A stretch of 64,000 nt of DNA from Bradyrhizobium sp. WBOS07. Its GTDB lineage: Bacteria > Pseudomonadota > Alphaproteobacteria > Rhizobiales > Xanthobacteraceae. The position numbers and the translations under genes are program-made. This document shows positions 8,720 to 15,690 of the stretch, piece by piece (the first letter of the stretch is position 1; every line of letters starts with the position of its first letter). The notes beneath the pieces are model-generated. The model saw nothing but the letters and a program-made list of their open reading frames with translations, was not told the DNA's origin and searched no databases. The stretch is from positions 1,612,001 through 1,676,000 of the forward strand of contig NZ_CP029008.1 in the NCBI RefSeq assembly GCF_024585165.1. The letters run 5' to 3'.

Positions 8720-10042
8720 ATGCCAGCCTTGCGCGTTTTGCGAATCGCCGCCGCCGTTGCGGCGCTGTCATGGGCTGCCCCCGTGCGCGCCGCCACCGAC
8801 ATCGCCTGGTGGCACGCCATGTCCGGCGAGCTCGGCCGGCAGCTCGAAAAGCTCGCCACGGACTTTAACGCCTCGCAGTCCGACTACCGCATCGTGCCTG
8901 TCTACAAGGGCAATTACACCGAGACGGTGACGGCCGCGATCTTCGCCTTCCGCTCGCGCAGCCAGCCGGCGATCGTCCAGGTCAACGAGGTCGCCACCGC
9001 CACCATGACCGCGGCCAAGGGCGCGATCTACCCGGTGTTCAGCCTGATGCGGGACCAGAACGAGCCGTTCTCGCTCGCCGATTACCTGCCTGCGGTCTCC
9101 GGCTATTACACCGATGCGGCCGGCAATCTGTTGTCGTTCCCGTTCAATTCCTCGACGCCGATCCTCTACTACAACAAGACCATGTTCCGCGACGCCGGCC
9201 TCGATCCCGAGGCGCCGCCGAAGACCTGGCCTGCCTTGGGGCTGGCTGCAAAGCGCCTGCGCGACAAAGGCGCCGTATGCGGCTTCACCACGTCCTGGCC
9301 GTCCTGGATCCATGTCGAGAACTTCTCCGCCTTCCACAATCTGCCGGTGGCGAGCCGGGCCAACGGCTTTGCCGGGCTGGATGCGGAATTGACCATCAAC
9401 AATCCCACCCTCGTGCGTCACGTTGCCCAGCTTGCGGAATGGCAGAAGACCAAGGTGTTCGACTATGGCGGCCGCGGACAAGCGGCCGAGCCGCGCTTCC
9501 AGAGCGGCGAATGCGGCATCTTCATCGGCTCCTCGGCGACGCGCGCCGACATCAAGGCAAATTCCAAGTTCGAGATCGGCTACGGCATGATGCCGTATTG
9601 GCCCGACGTGAAGGACGCGCCGCAGAACTCGATCATCGGCGGTGCCACGCTGTGGGTGCTGCGCGACCGGCCGCGCGAGGAATACAAGGGCGTTGCGCGC
9701 TTCTTCGCCTATCTGGCGCAGCCCGGCGTGCAGGCCGCCTGGCACCAGAACACCGGCTACCTGCCGATCACCCGCGCCGCGTTCGAGCTGACGCGGTCAC
9801 AAGGTTTCTACGAGCGCAATCCGGGCTCGGCGATCTCGTTCGAGGAGATCACGCTGCATCCGCCGACGGAGAATTCGAAGGGCATCCGGCTCGGCTCCTT
9901 CGTGCTGATCCGCGGCGCGATCGAGGACGAGCTGGAGCAGGCCTTTGCCGGCCACAAGAGCGCGCAATCAGCCCTCGATTCCGCCGTCGAGCGCGGCAAC
10001 AAGCTGCTCCGCCAGTTCGAGCGCGCAAGTCCGGAGCGGTAG
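8720..10042 (+). CDS. UgpB-like ABC transporter binding protein (orphan)
   Basis: A 440-aa periplasmic binding protein with a signal peptide (residues 1-24, cleavage near VRA-ATD). The N-terminal DIAWWHAMSG and the later NSSTPILYYNK and GGATLWVL segments fit the family 1 binding proteins around glycerol-3-phosphate-binding UgpB. The ATG at 8720 is chosen because GGGAAG lies 8-12 bp before it and the signal peptide begins directly; a TTG at 8690 is a weaker alternative. No UgpA, UgpE or UgpC partner is present. The gene is followed by repeat A2 and a phosphotransferase-like gene, so any permease must be elsewhere. Confidence 0.87.
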   Translation: MPALRVLRIAAAVAALSWAAPVRAATDIAWWHAMSGELGRQLEKLATDFNASQSDYRIVPVYKGNYTETVTAAIFAFRSRSQPAIVQVNEVATATMTAAKGAIYPVFSLMRDQNEPFSLADYLPAVSGYYTDAAGNLLSFPFNSSTPILYYNKTMFRDAGLDPEAPPKTWPALGLAAKRLRDKGAVCGFTTSWPSWIHVENFSAFHNLPVASRANGFAGLDAELTINNPTLVRHVAQLAEWQKTKVFDYGGRGQAAEPRFQSGECGIFIGSSATRADIKANSKFEIGYGMMPYWPDVKDAPQNSIIGGATLWVLRDRPREEYKGVARFFAYLAQPGVQAAWHQNTGYLPITRAAFELTRSQGFYERNPGSAISFEEITLHPPTENSKGIRLGSFVLIRGAIEDELEQAFAGHKSAQSALDSAVERGNKLLRQFERASPER

Positions 10043-10080
10043 CGTCTTTGCGCATGAGCCCGACCCTCGCCGCGAGCACG

Positions 10081-10207
10081 GTGCGCTCCCTCCCCCGCCT
10101 GCGGGGGAGGGCTGGGGAGAGGGTGTCTCCGCGACGGGACAATCCCCCAGAGGAGAAAACCCTCACCCGCGCCTTCGGCGCGACCTCTCCCGCAAGCGGG
10201 AGAGGTG
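10081..10207. repeat. dispersed palindromic element, family A copy 2
   Basis: It matches the copies at 1540-1693 and 14515-14640 almost base for base, including the CCTTCGGCG hairpin loop region and the closing GCAAGCGGGAGAGG stem. It sits between the ugpB-like and aph-like genes. Confidence 0.85.
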
Positions 10208-10265
10208 CACCATTTCCTGGGCTGGCACTGCATCAAACAAAGCCGCCTCGCGCGAGTGAGTGCGA

Positions 10266-11225
10266 ATGAGCTTTGCGCCGTCGCAACAACTTCCTCACTT
10301 CATCGACGCCGCAAGCTTCCGCGCCTTCCGCTCCGATGCATCGCAATGGTTGCCGATCGCGCTCGACATCGCCCGCAGCCACGGCCTCGATACCAGCGCG
10401 CCGCACGTGTTTGCGACCGGCACCAATCTCGTCGTTGGTCTCGGCGAGACGCTGATCCTGAAAATCTTCCCGTCGCTGCTTCGTGCCCAGTTCGTCTCGG
10501 AGCGCGGCTCGCTGTTGCAACTCGCCGGCCGCCTCCCGCTGCCGATTCCCGAGATCGTCGCGGAGGGGATGCGCGACGGCTGGCCCTACCTGATCATCAC
10601 GCGGCTATCAGGCACGCTCGGTTCGGAGGTCTGGCCGCAGCTGGCGGAAGACCAGAAGGAGCGCGTGCTGCGCCAGATCGGCGAGACCATCGTGGCCGTC
10701 CAGCGCGTCCCGCTCGGACCGCTCGCACAGATTGAGCCGCGCTGGGACGACTTCATGCGCAGGCAAATGCAGGGCTGCCGTGCCAGGCACACCCGTCTCG
10801 GCCTTGCGCCAAAATTTCTCGCCGGGCTCGACGATCTCCTCCGCGATGCAGCAGAGCTGATCCCGATGGACGCGCCGCCGGTGATCCTGATCGGCGAATA
10901 CATCCCGGAAAATTTCCTGCTCGCCTGCCATGACGATCAATGGTCGCTCAAGGGTCTGTTCGACTTCGGCGACGTGCTGGCGGGGTGGCGCGATTACGAC
11001 CTGCTCGGCCCCAGCGCGTTCATGGCGGCGGGCCGGCCGGGCCGGGTGAAGAGCCTGCTCGAAGGCTTTGGCTATTCAAAACCGGATTTCACATTCAAGC
11101 GCCGGCTGATGGCCTTGATGCTGCTGCACCGGGCCAGCGATCTCAACAGCCAGATCTGCATCGAGGGCTGGCAGGAGCAGGCGGATGATCTGGTCGGGCT
11201 GCAGGAGCTGATCTGGCCGGGCTGA
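10266..11225 (+). CDS. aminoglycoside-phosphotransferase-fold (APH) family protein
   Basis: A 319-aa protein with APH/choline-kinase architecture: a nucleotide-binding N lobe (about residues 40-110) and a C lobe with a Brenner-type segment reading LIGEYIPENFLL, then the metal-binding DFG-like FDFGD. In classical aminoglycoside kinases the first segment is HGDxHxxN. Here His is Ile and the catalytic Asp is Glu, as in a divergent subgroup of the fold. Small-molecule kinase activity is possible, but antibiotic resistance should not be assumed. A GTG at 10260 is an alternative start. It follows repeat A2 after the ugpB-like gene. Confidence 0.72.
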   Translation: MSFAPSQQLPHFIDAASFRAFRSDASQWLPIALDIARSHGLDTSAPHVFATGTNLVVGLGETLILKIFPSLLRAQFVSERGSLLQLAGRLPLPIPEIVAEGMRDGWPYLIITRLSGTLGSEVWPQLAEDQKERVLRQIGETIVAVQRVPLGPLAQIEPRWDDFMRRQMQGCRARHTRLGLAPKFLAGLDDLLRDAAELIPMDAPPVILIGEYIPENFLLACHDDQWSLKGLFDFGDVLAGWRDYDLLGPSAFMAAGRPGRVKSLLEGFGYSKPDFTFKRRLMALMLLHRASDLNSQICIEGWQEQADDLVGLQELIWPG

Positions 11226-11236
11226 TCACTCCGGGC

Positions 11237-11373
11237 GCTGCCGTCATTCCGGGCCGCCGCGAAGCGGCGAGCTATGGTGCGCAATTGCGCACCTGAGGAT
11301 CCATTGTCCGGCGCGTGCTGCCGCCCGATGGATTCCGGGCTCGATGCTGCGCATCGCCCCGGAATGACAGCGA
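11237..11373. repeat. dispersed palindromic element, family C copy 3
   Basis: GTCATTCCGGG at one end and CCCCGGAATGAC at the other, with an inner GGATTCCGGGCTCG motif shared with the copy at 24904-25013. It occupies the first part of the 406-bp gap 11226-11631. The rest of the gap is AT-richer and holds the sigma-54 promoter at 11577-11592. Confidence 0.75.
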
Positions 11374-11473
11374 TGGTGCCGCTGCAGCGATCGTTCTACG
11401 AAGGGCTATCCTGTGCCGCCTCGCGAACGAGCGGCCATCCCTTATTGCCTAATTTATAAGCAAATAAGGATCT

Positions 11474-11483
11474 TTGTATGCAA
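11474..11483. promoter_or_regulatory. near-palindrome resembling the GntR-type site upstream of atzF
   Basis: TTGTATGCAA is one base from the TTGTNNACAA core of the perfect palindrome at 22222-22235. It lies about 95-104 bp before the sigma-54 promoter of the opp operon. It could be a weaker operator for the same GntR regulator; this is speculative. Confidence 0.25.
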
Positions 11484-11576
11484 TCACTGGCGTCGCCACG
11501 CCTCGCGGGTTTTGGCCTGATCGGAAAGATGTAGATATATCAATGCACTATGAGCTTGTAACACCTCGTTAAGCTC

Positions 11577-11592
11577 TGGCACGAACCTTGCG
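11577..11592 (+). promoter_or_regulatory. sigma-54 (RpoN) promoter of the opp-atz operon
   Basis: TGGCACGAACCTTGCG matches the -24/-12 consensus (TGGCAC, 5 bp, TTGC) exactly, with GG and GC 10 bp apart. Transcription would begin near 11603, about 29 bases before the ATG at 11632. No clear NtrC enhancer palindrome was recognised upstream. Confidence 0.8.
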
Positions 11593-11631
11593 AATCCGGT
11601 TCCAACCAAAACCTTTGTGTTGGAGCATTTC

Positions 11632-13254
11632 ATGAAGCGCCGCGATTTCCTCAAGTCCGTTTCCGGGTTGGCCGCCGGGGCGGCGCTTCCGGCCATGCCG
11701 TCCGTGATCTCCACCGCCTATGCCGACGCCCGCTCGGAGACGCTGCTGATCGTCTCGGAAGGCGGCCCCAACAATCTCGACATCCACGGCGTCGGCACCA
11801 ACGTGCCCGGCTATGAGGTGTCCTGGAATTGCTACGACCGCCTGATCAGCCACGAGATGAAGAGCGGCCCCGGCGGCGTGCCCTATTACGACCGCGACAA
11901 GTTCAAGGGCGAGCTCGCCGAGGATTTCAAGATCGACGACATGTCGGTCACCTTCAAGCTGCGCAAGAACGCCAAATTCCACGACGGCGCGCCCGTCACC
12001 GCCAAGGACGTGAAGTGGTCGCTCGACCGCGCCGTCAGCGTCGGCGGCTTCCCCACCTTCCAGATGAGCGCGGGCTCGCTGACCAAGCCGGAGCAGTTCG
12101 TCGTGATCGACGACCACACGGTGCGGGTCGACTTCCTGAAGAAGGACAAGCTGACGATCCCCGATCTCGCCGTGATCGTGCCCTGCATCGTCAATTCCGA
12201 GCTGGTGAAGAAGCACGCCAGCGAGAAGGATCCCTGGGGTCTGGAATTCACCAAGCAGCAGACCGCGGGCTCCGGCGCCTACAAGGTGACGAAATGGACC
12301 GCCGGCACCGAAGTCATCATGGAGCGCAACGACGATTGGGTCTGCGGTCCGCTGCCGAAGATCAAGCGCGTGATCTGGCGCATGGTGCCGCAGGCCGGCA
12401 ACCGCCGCGCGCTGCTGGAGCGCGGCGATGCCGATATCTCCTACGAGCTGCCCAACAAGGACTTTCAGGAGATGAAGGCCAACGGCAAGCTCAACGTGGT
12501 GTCGCTGCCGTTCTCCAACGGCATCCAATATATCGGCATGAACGTCACCAAGCCGCCCTTCGACAATCCGAAGGTGCGCCAGGCCGTGGCCTACGCGCTG
12601 CCCTATCAGAAGATCATGGACGCGGTGATGTTCGGCCTCGCCAACCCGATGTTCGGGGCGCCCAAGGACAAGCCGACCGAAGTGGCCTGGCCGCAGCCGC
12701 ACAAGTTCAACACCGACATGGAGAAGGCGAAGGCGCTGCTGACGGAAGCCGGCTACGCCAACGGTTTCGAGACCACGATCTCGTTCGATCTCAACTTCGC
12801 CGGCGTCAACGAGCCGCTCTGCGTGCTGGTGCAGGAATCTCTGGCGCAGATCGGCATCAAGACCACCATCAACAAGGTGCCCGGCGCCAACTGGCGCACC
12901 GAATTGAACAAGAAGGAGATGCCGCTCTTCACCAACGTGTTCTCGGGCTGGCTCGATTACCCCGAATACTTCTTCTACTGGTGCTATCACGGCAACAATT
13001 CCGTCTTCAACACCATGAGCTACAAGTCGGCGGAGATGGACAAGCTGATCGACGGCGCGCGCACGGCGGCCGCGGCCGGAGACAAGGCGGCCTACGACAA
13101 GGACGTGAAGGGTTTCGTCGATCTGGCCTTCACCGACATCCCGCGCATTCCGCTCTATCAGCCCTTCGTCAACGTCGCGATGCAGAAGAACATCAGCGGC
13201 TACCAATACTGGTTCCACCGCAGGCTCGATTATCGCGCGATGGCGAAGGGGTGA
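11632..13254 (+). CDS. peptide/opine/nickel-type ABC binding protein (SBP_bac_5), Tat-exported
   Basis: A 540-aa periplasmic binding protein of the DppA/OppA class. The N terminus is a twin-arginine signal, MKRRDFLKS followed by a hydrophobic stretch ending near AYA-DAR. The ATG at 11632 is preferred over upstream GTG/TTG codons because GGAG lies 6 bp before it. Family features include FKLRKNAKFHDGAPVTAKDV near residue 110. It is the first gene of the operon with the OppB, OppC and OppDF genes and atzGEH, and lies about 29 bases after a sigma-54 promoter start. I infer uptake of a nitrogen-rich compound (ureide, biuret-like or modified peptide) feeding AtzE. Confidence 0.92.
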   Translation: MKRRDFLKSVSGLAAGAALPAMPSVISTAYADARSETLLIVSEGGPNNLDIHGVGTNVPGYEVSWNCYDRLISHEMKSGPGGVPYYDRDKFKGELAEDFKIDDMSVTFKLRKNAKFHDGAPVTAKDVKWSLDRAVSVGGFPTFQMSAGSLTKPEQFVVIDDHTVRVDFLKKDKLTIPDLAVIVPCIVNSELVKKHASEKDPWGLEFTKQQTAGSGAYKVTKWTAGTEVIMERNDDWVCGPLPKIKRVIWRMVPQAGNRRALLERGDADISYELPNKDFQEMKANGKLNVVSLPFSNGIQYIGMNVTKPPFDNPKVRQAVAYALPYQKIMDAVMFGLANPMFGAPKDKPTEVAWPQPHKFNTDMEKAKALLTEAGYANGFETTISFDLNFAGVNEPLCVLVQESLAQIGIKTTINKVPGANWRTELNKKEMPLFTNVFSGWLDYPEYFFYWCYHGNNSVFNTMSYKSAEMDKLIDGARTAAAAGDKAAYDKDVKGFVDLAFTDIPRIPLYQPFVNVAMQKNISGYQYWFHRRLDYRAMAKG

Positions 13255-13288
13255 GGGGGCATGGGTGAGCTGAGCACAGCTCTCTCTT

Positions 13289-13414
13289 ACCCTCTCCCCT
13301 TGTGGGAGAGGGTGGCTCGCCGCGTAGCGGCGAGACGGGTGAGGGGTAGCCACGAACTCAGACCTCGCTTGCGGCTACCCCTCACCCCAACCCTCTCCCA
13401 CAAGGGGAGAGGGG
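13289..13414. repeat. dispersed palindromic element, family B copy 1
   Basis: CCCTCTCCCCTTGTGGGAGAGGG at the left and its counterpart at the right, with GACGGGTGAGGGG and CCCCTCACCC inside. It lies between the binding-protein and oppB-like genes and may attenuate or stabilise the operon transcript. Copies B2 and B3 are at 28700-28838 and 34122-34263. Confidence 0.8.
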
Positions 13415-13463
13415 GCGCAGTGGAGTGCGGGGCGAAATCTCATTCCCACATCAGGAGCATCCC

Positions 13464-14477
13464 ATGCTGACCATGATCGGCAAGCGCCTGATGTTCGCGA
13501 TTCCCTCGCTGATCGGGGTCGTCATCGTCACCTTCCTGCTGACGCGCGCGCTGCCCGGCGATCCCGCCGCCTACTTCGCCGGCCCCGCCGCGACCAAGGA
13601 GGCCGTCGAGCAGATCCGCAAGAAGCTCGGTCTCGACAGGCCGCTGATCGAGCAGTTCTTCCGCTACACCAACGATCTCGCCCATGGCGACTTCGGCAGC
13701 TCACTCACCACGGGACAGCCGGTCGCGGCCGAGATCCGCAACCGTCTGCCGGCCTCCGCTGAGCTGACGCTGCTCGGCCTGATCGTCTCGGTCGTGATCG
13801 CGATTCCGCTCGGCGTGTTGGCAGCGACGCGGCCGGGATCTTGGATCGATCATCTCTGCCGGGTCACGACGACGGCAGGCGTCTCGCTGCCGGTGTTCTT
13901 CACCGGCCTCGTGCTGGTCTACGTGTTCTATTTTCGGCTGGGCTGGTCGCCGGCGCCGCTCGGCCGTCTCGACGTGTTCTACAGCGCGCCGCCGACGGTG
14001 ACCGGCATCTATCTGATCGACACCTTGATCGCGCGCGACCTCGAAGCGTTCCGTTCGGCGCTGAGCCAGCTCATCCTGCCCGCGACGACGCTTGCGATCT
14101 TCTCGCTGGCGCCGATCGCGCGCATGACGCGTGCCTCGATGCTGGCGGTGCTGGCATCCGAATTCGTCCGCACCGCGCGCGCCAGCGGGCTGTCGCCGGC
14201 GACCGTGATCGTCACCTACGCCTTCCGCAACGCGATGCTGCCCGTCATCACCACGCTCAGCATGGTGTTCTCGTTCCTGCTCGGCGCCAACGTGCTGGTG
14301 GAAAAAGTGTTCGCCTGGCCCGGCATCGGCTCTTACGCCGTGGAAGCCCTGATCGCGTCGGACTTCGCGCCGGTCCAAGGCTTCGTGCTGACCATGGCGG
14401 TGATGTACGTGCTGCTCAATCTCGTGATCGACATTTTGTACGGCGTGATCGATCCGCGCGTGCGGTTGGAGGGCTGA
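13464..14477 (+). CDS. Opp/Dpp-type ABC permease, subunit B
   Basis: A 337-aa integral membrane protein with six predicted segments. The N-terminal segment and LTRALPGDPAAYFAGP region are typical of OppB/DppB. The EAA-type loop reads EFVRTARASGLSPATVIVTY and contacts the ATPase. The start at 13464 is chosen because AGGAG precedes it by 6 bp. It pairs with the OppC-like permease at 14693-15592. Both intergenic spaces on either side carry dispersed repeats. Confidence 0.93.
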   Translation: MLTMIGKRLMFAIPSLIGVVIVTFLLTRALPGDPAAYFAGPAATKEAVEQIRKKLGLDRPLIEQFFRYTNDLAHGDFGSSLTTGQPVAAEIRNRLPASAELTLLGLIVSVVIAIPLGVLAATRPGSWIDHLCRVTTTAGVSLPVFFTGLVLVYVFYFRLGWSPAPLGRLDVFYSAPPTVTGIYLIDTLIARDLEAFRSALSQLILPATTLAIFSLAPIARMTRASMLAVLASEFVRTARASGLSPATVIVTYAFRNAMLPVITTLSMVFSFLLGANVLVEKVFAWPGIGSYAVEALIASDFAPVQGFVLTMAVMYVLLNLVIDILYGVIDPRVRLEG

Positions 14478-14514
14478 ACCATGACCATCGCGCCCAGTGC
14501 GAGTCGTGTGGACG

Positions 14515-14640
14515 GTGCGCTCCCTCCCCCGCTTGCGGGGGAGGGTTGGGGAGAGGGTGTCTCCTCGGTCGAGAACCCCCAAGAGGAGAGAGCCCTCACC
14601 CGCGCCTTCGGCGCGACCTCTCCCGCAAGCGGGAGAGGTG
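14515..14640. repeat. dispersed palindromic element, family A copy 3
   Basis: Near-identical to the copy at 10081-10207. It separates the oppB- and oppC-like genes, which in most operons of this type are only a few bases apart. An ATG-initiated open frame (14481-14696) runs through it but is probably an artefact of the element. Confidence 0.85.
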
Positions 14641-14692
14641 AAGCCAACTCCAAGCTCGCCACCCGAAGTCATGAAGCTCCAGGAGTAAATCC

Positions 14693-15592
14693 ATGAGCTC
14701 CGTTGCGCCTGCTGTCGAACCTGTCGGTCCCGCCCGCACGTCCGGGCTGTTGGCGATCCTCGACCAGACCCGCTACGTTCTCGGCGAGAACAAGGTCACG
14801 GGCTTTGCTTTCGCGCTCCTGATCCTGATCCTCCTGGCCGCGATCTTCGGCCCTTACGTGGTGCCCTACGATCCGCTCGCCTCGGACACCGCCGCGGCGC
14901 TGAAGCCGCCGTCGGCGGCGCATTGGTTCGGCACCGACCAGCTCGGGCGCGACATCTTCAGCCGCGTCATCGTGGCGACGCGGCTCGACACCTTCATCGC
15001 GGTCGCCTCGGTCGCGCTGGTGTTCCTGATGGGCGGCCTCGCCGGCATCGCGGCCGGTTACTTCGGCGGCTGGACCGATCGCGTCGTCGGCCGCATCGCC
15101 GACACCATCATGGCCTTTCCGCTGTTCGTGCTCGCCATGGGCATCGTCGCCGCGCTCGGCAACACCGTGCAGAACATCATCCTGGCGACCGCCATCGTGA
15201 ACTTCCCGCTCTATGCCCGCGTCGCCCGCGCCGAGGCCAATGTCCGCCGCAACGCCGGCTTCGTGCAGGCCGCGCGCCTCTCCGGCAACGGCGAATTCCG
15301 CATCCTGCTGGTGCACATTCTGCCCAACATCATGCCGATCATGATCGTGCAGATGTCGCTGACCATGGGCTACGCCATCCTCAACGCCGCCGGCCTATCC
15401 TTCATCGGCCTCGGCGTGCGCCCGCCGACCGCCGAATGGGGCATCATGGTCGCCGAAGGCGCCGGCTTCATGGTGTCAGGCGAATGGTGGATCGCGCTCT
15501 TTCCCGGCCTTGCCCTGATGATCGCCGTGTTCTGCTTCAACCTCCTCGGCGACGGCCTGCGCGACATCGTCGATCCCCAGCGGAGGACGTGA
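14693..15592 (+). CDS. Opp/Dpp-type ABC permease, subunit C
   Basis: A 299-aa membrane protein with the OppC N-terminal domain (about residues 25-75), in which HWFGTDQLGRDIFSRV is diagnostic, followed by a permease domain with the EAA loop GFVQAARLSGNGEFRILLVH. AGGAG lies 6 bp before the ATG. Its TGA shares its last base with the ATG of a 32-codon frame (15592-15690) that leads into the ATPase gene. Confidence 0.94.
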   Translation: MSSVAPAVEPVGPARTSGLLAILDQTRYVLGENKVTGFAFALLILILLAAIFGPYVVPYDPLASDTAAALKPPSAAHWFGTDQLGRDIFSRVIVATRLDTFIAVASVALVFLMGGLAGIAAGYFGGWTDRVVGRIADTIMAFPLFVLAMGIVAALGNTVQNIILATAIVNFPLYARVARAEANVRRNAGFVQAARLSGNGEFRILLVHILPNIMPIMIVQMSLTMGYAILNAAGLSFIGLGVRPPTAEWGIMVAEGAGFMVSGEWWIALFPGLALMIAVFCFNLLGDGLRDIVDPQRRT

Positions 15593-15690
15593 TGGCAAAT
15601 TTCCGCCAGAAATTCCTCAACGATTCCAACGCCATTCTACTGTGCATGGGGTTGTTTTCGCACTTTTTGAGTGACGGCAGGCCTGCATGA
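15592..15690 (+). CDS. 32-codon mini-ORF linking oppC- and oppDF-like genes
   Basis: The frame starts on the last base of the oppC stop (TGATG) and stops in the ATGA that starts the ATPase gene, so it exactly bridges two genes. GGAGG lies 5 bp before its ATG, whereas the ATPase start has only a weak GGCAGG. The predicted peptide begins MANFRQKFLND and has a hydrophobic centre (AILLCMGLFSHFL). It may be a coupling leader for the ATPase or a small membrane peptide. It matches no family I recognise. Confidence 0.4.
   Translation: MANFRQKFLNDSNAILLCMGLFSHFLSDGRPA

Noticed and set aside
11500-11576. NtrC enhancer upstream of the opp sigma-54 promoter
   Set aside because: TGCAC near 11544 lacks a matching GGTGCA half-site at the right spacing.
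11569-13353. 594-codon open frame antisense to the opp binding-protein gene
   Set aside because: It is a GC-rich shadow of a well-supported gene: Arg/His/Val/Leu-rich composition, no motif and no ribosome-binding site. The same applies to 36000-37709 (plus), 60817-62469 (minus) and 20342-22330 (plus).
14481-14696. 71-codon ATG-initiated frame between the oppB- and oppC-like genes
   Set aside because: Most of it is the family A repeat, whose copies elsewhere are intergenic. The peptide is low complexity and there is no ribosome-binding site of its own.
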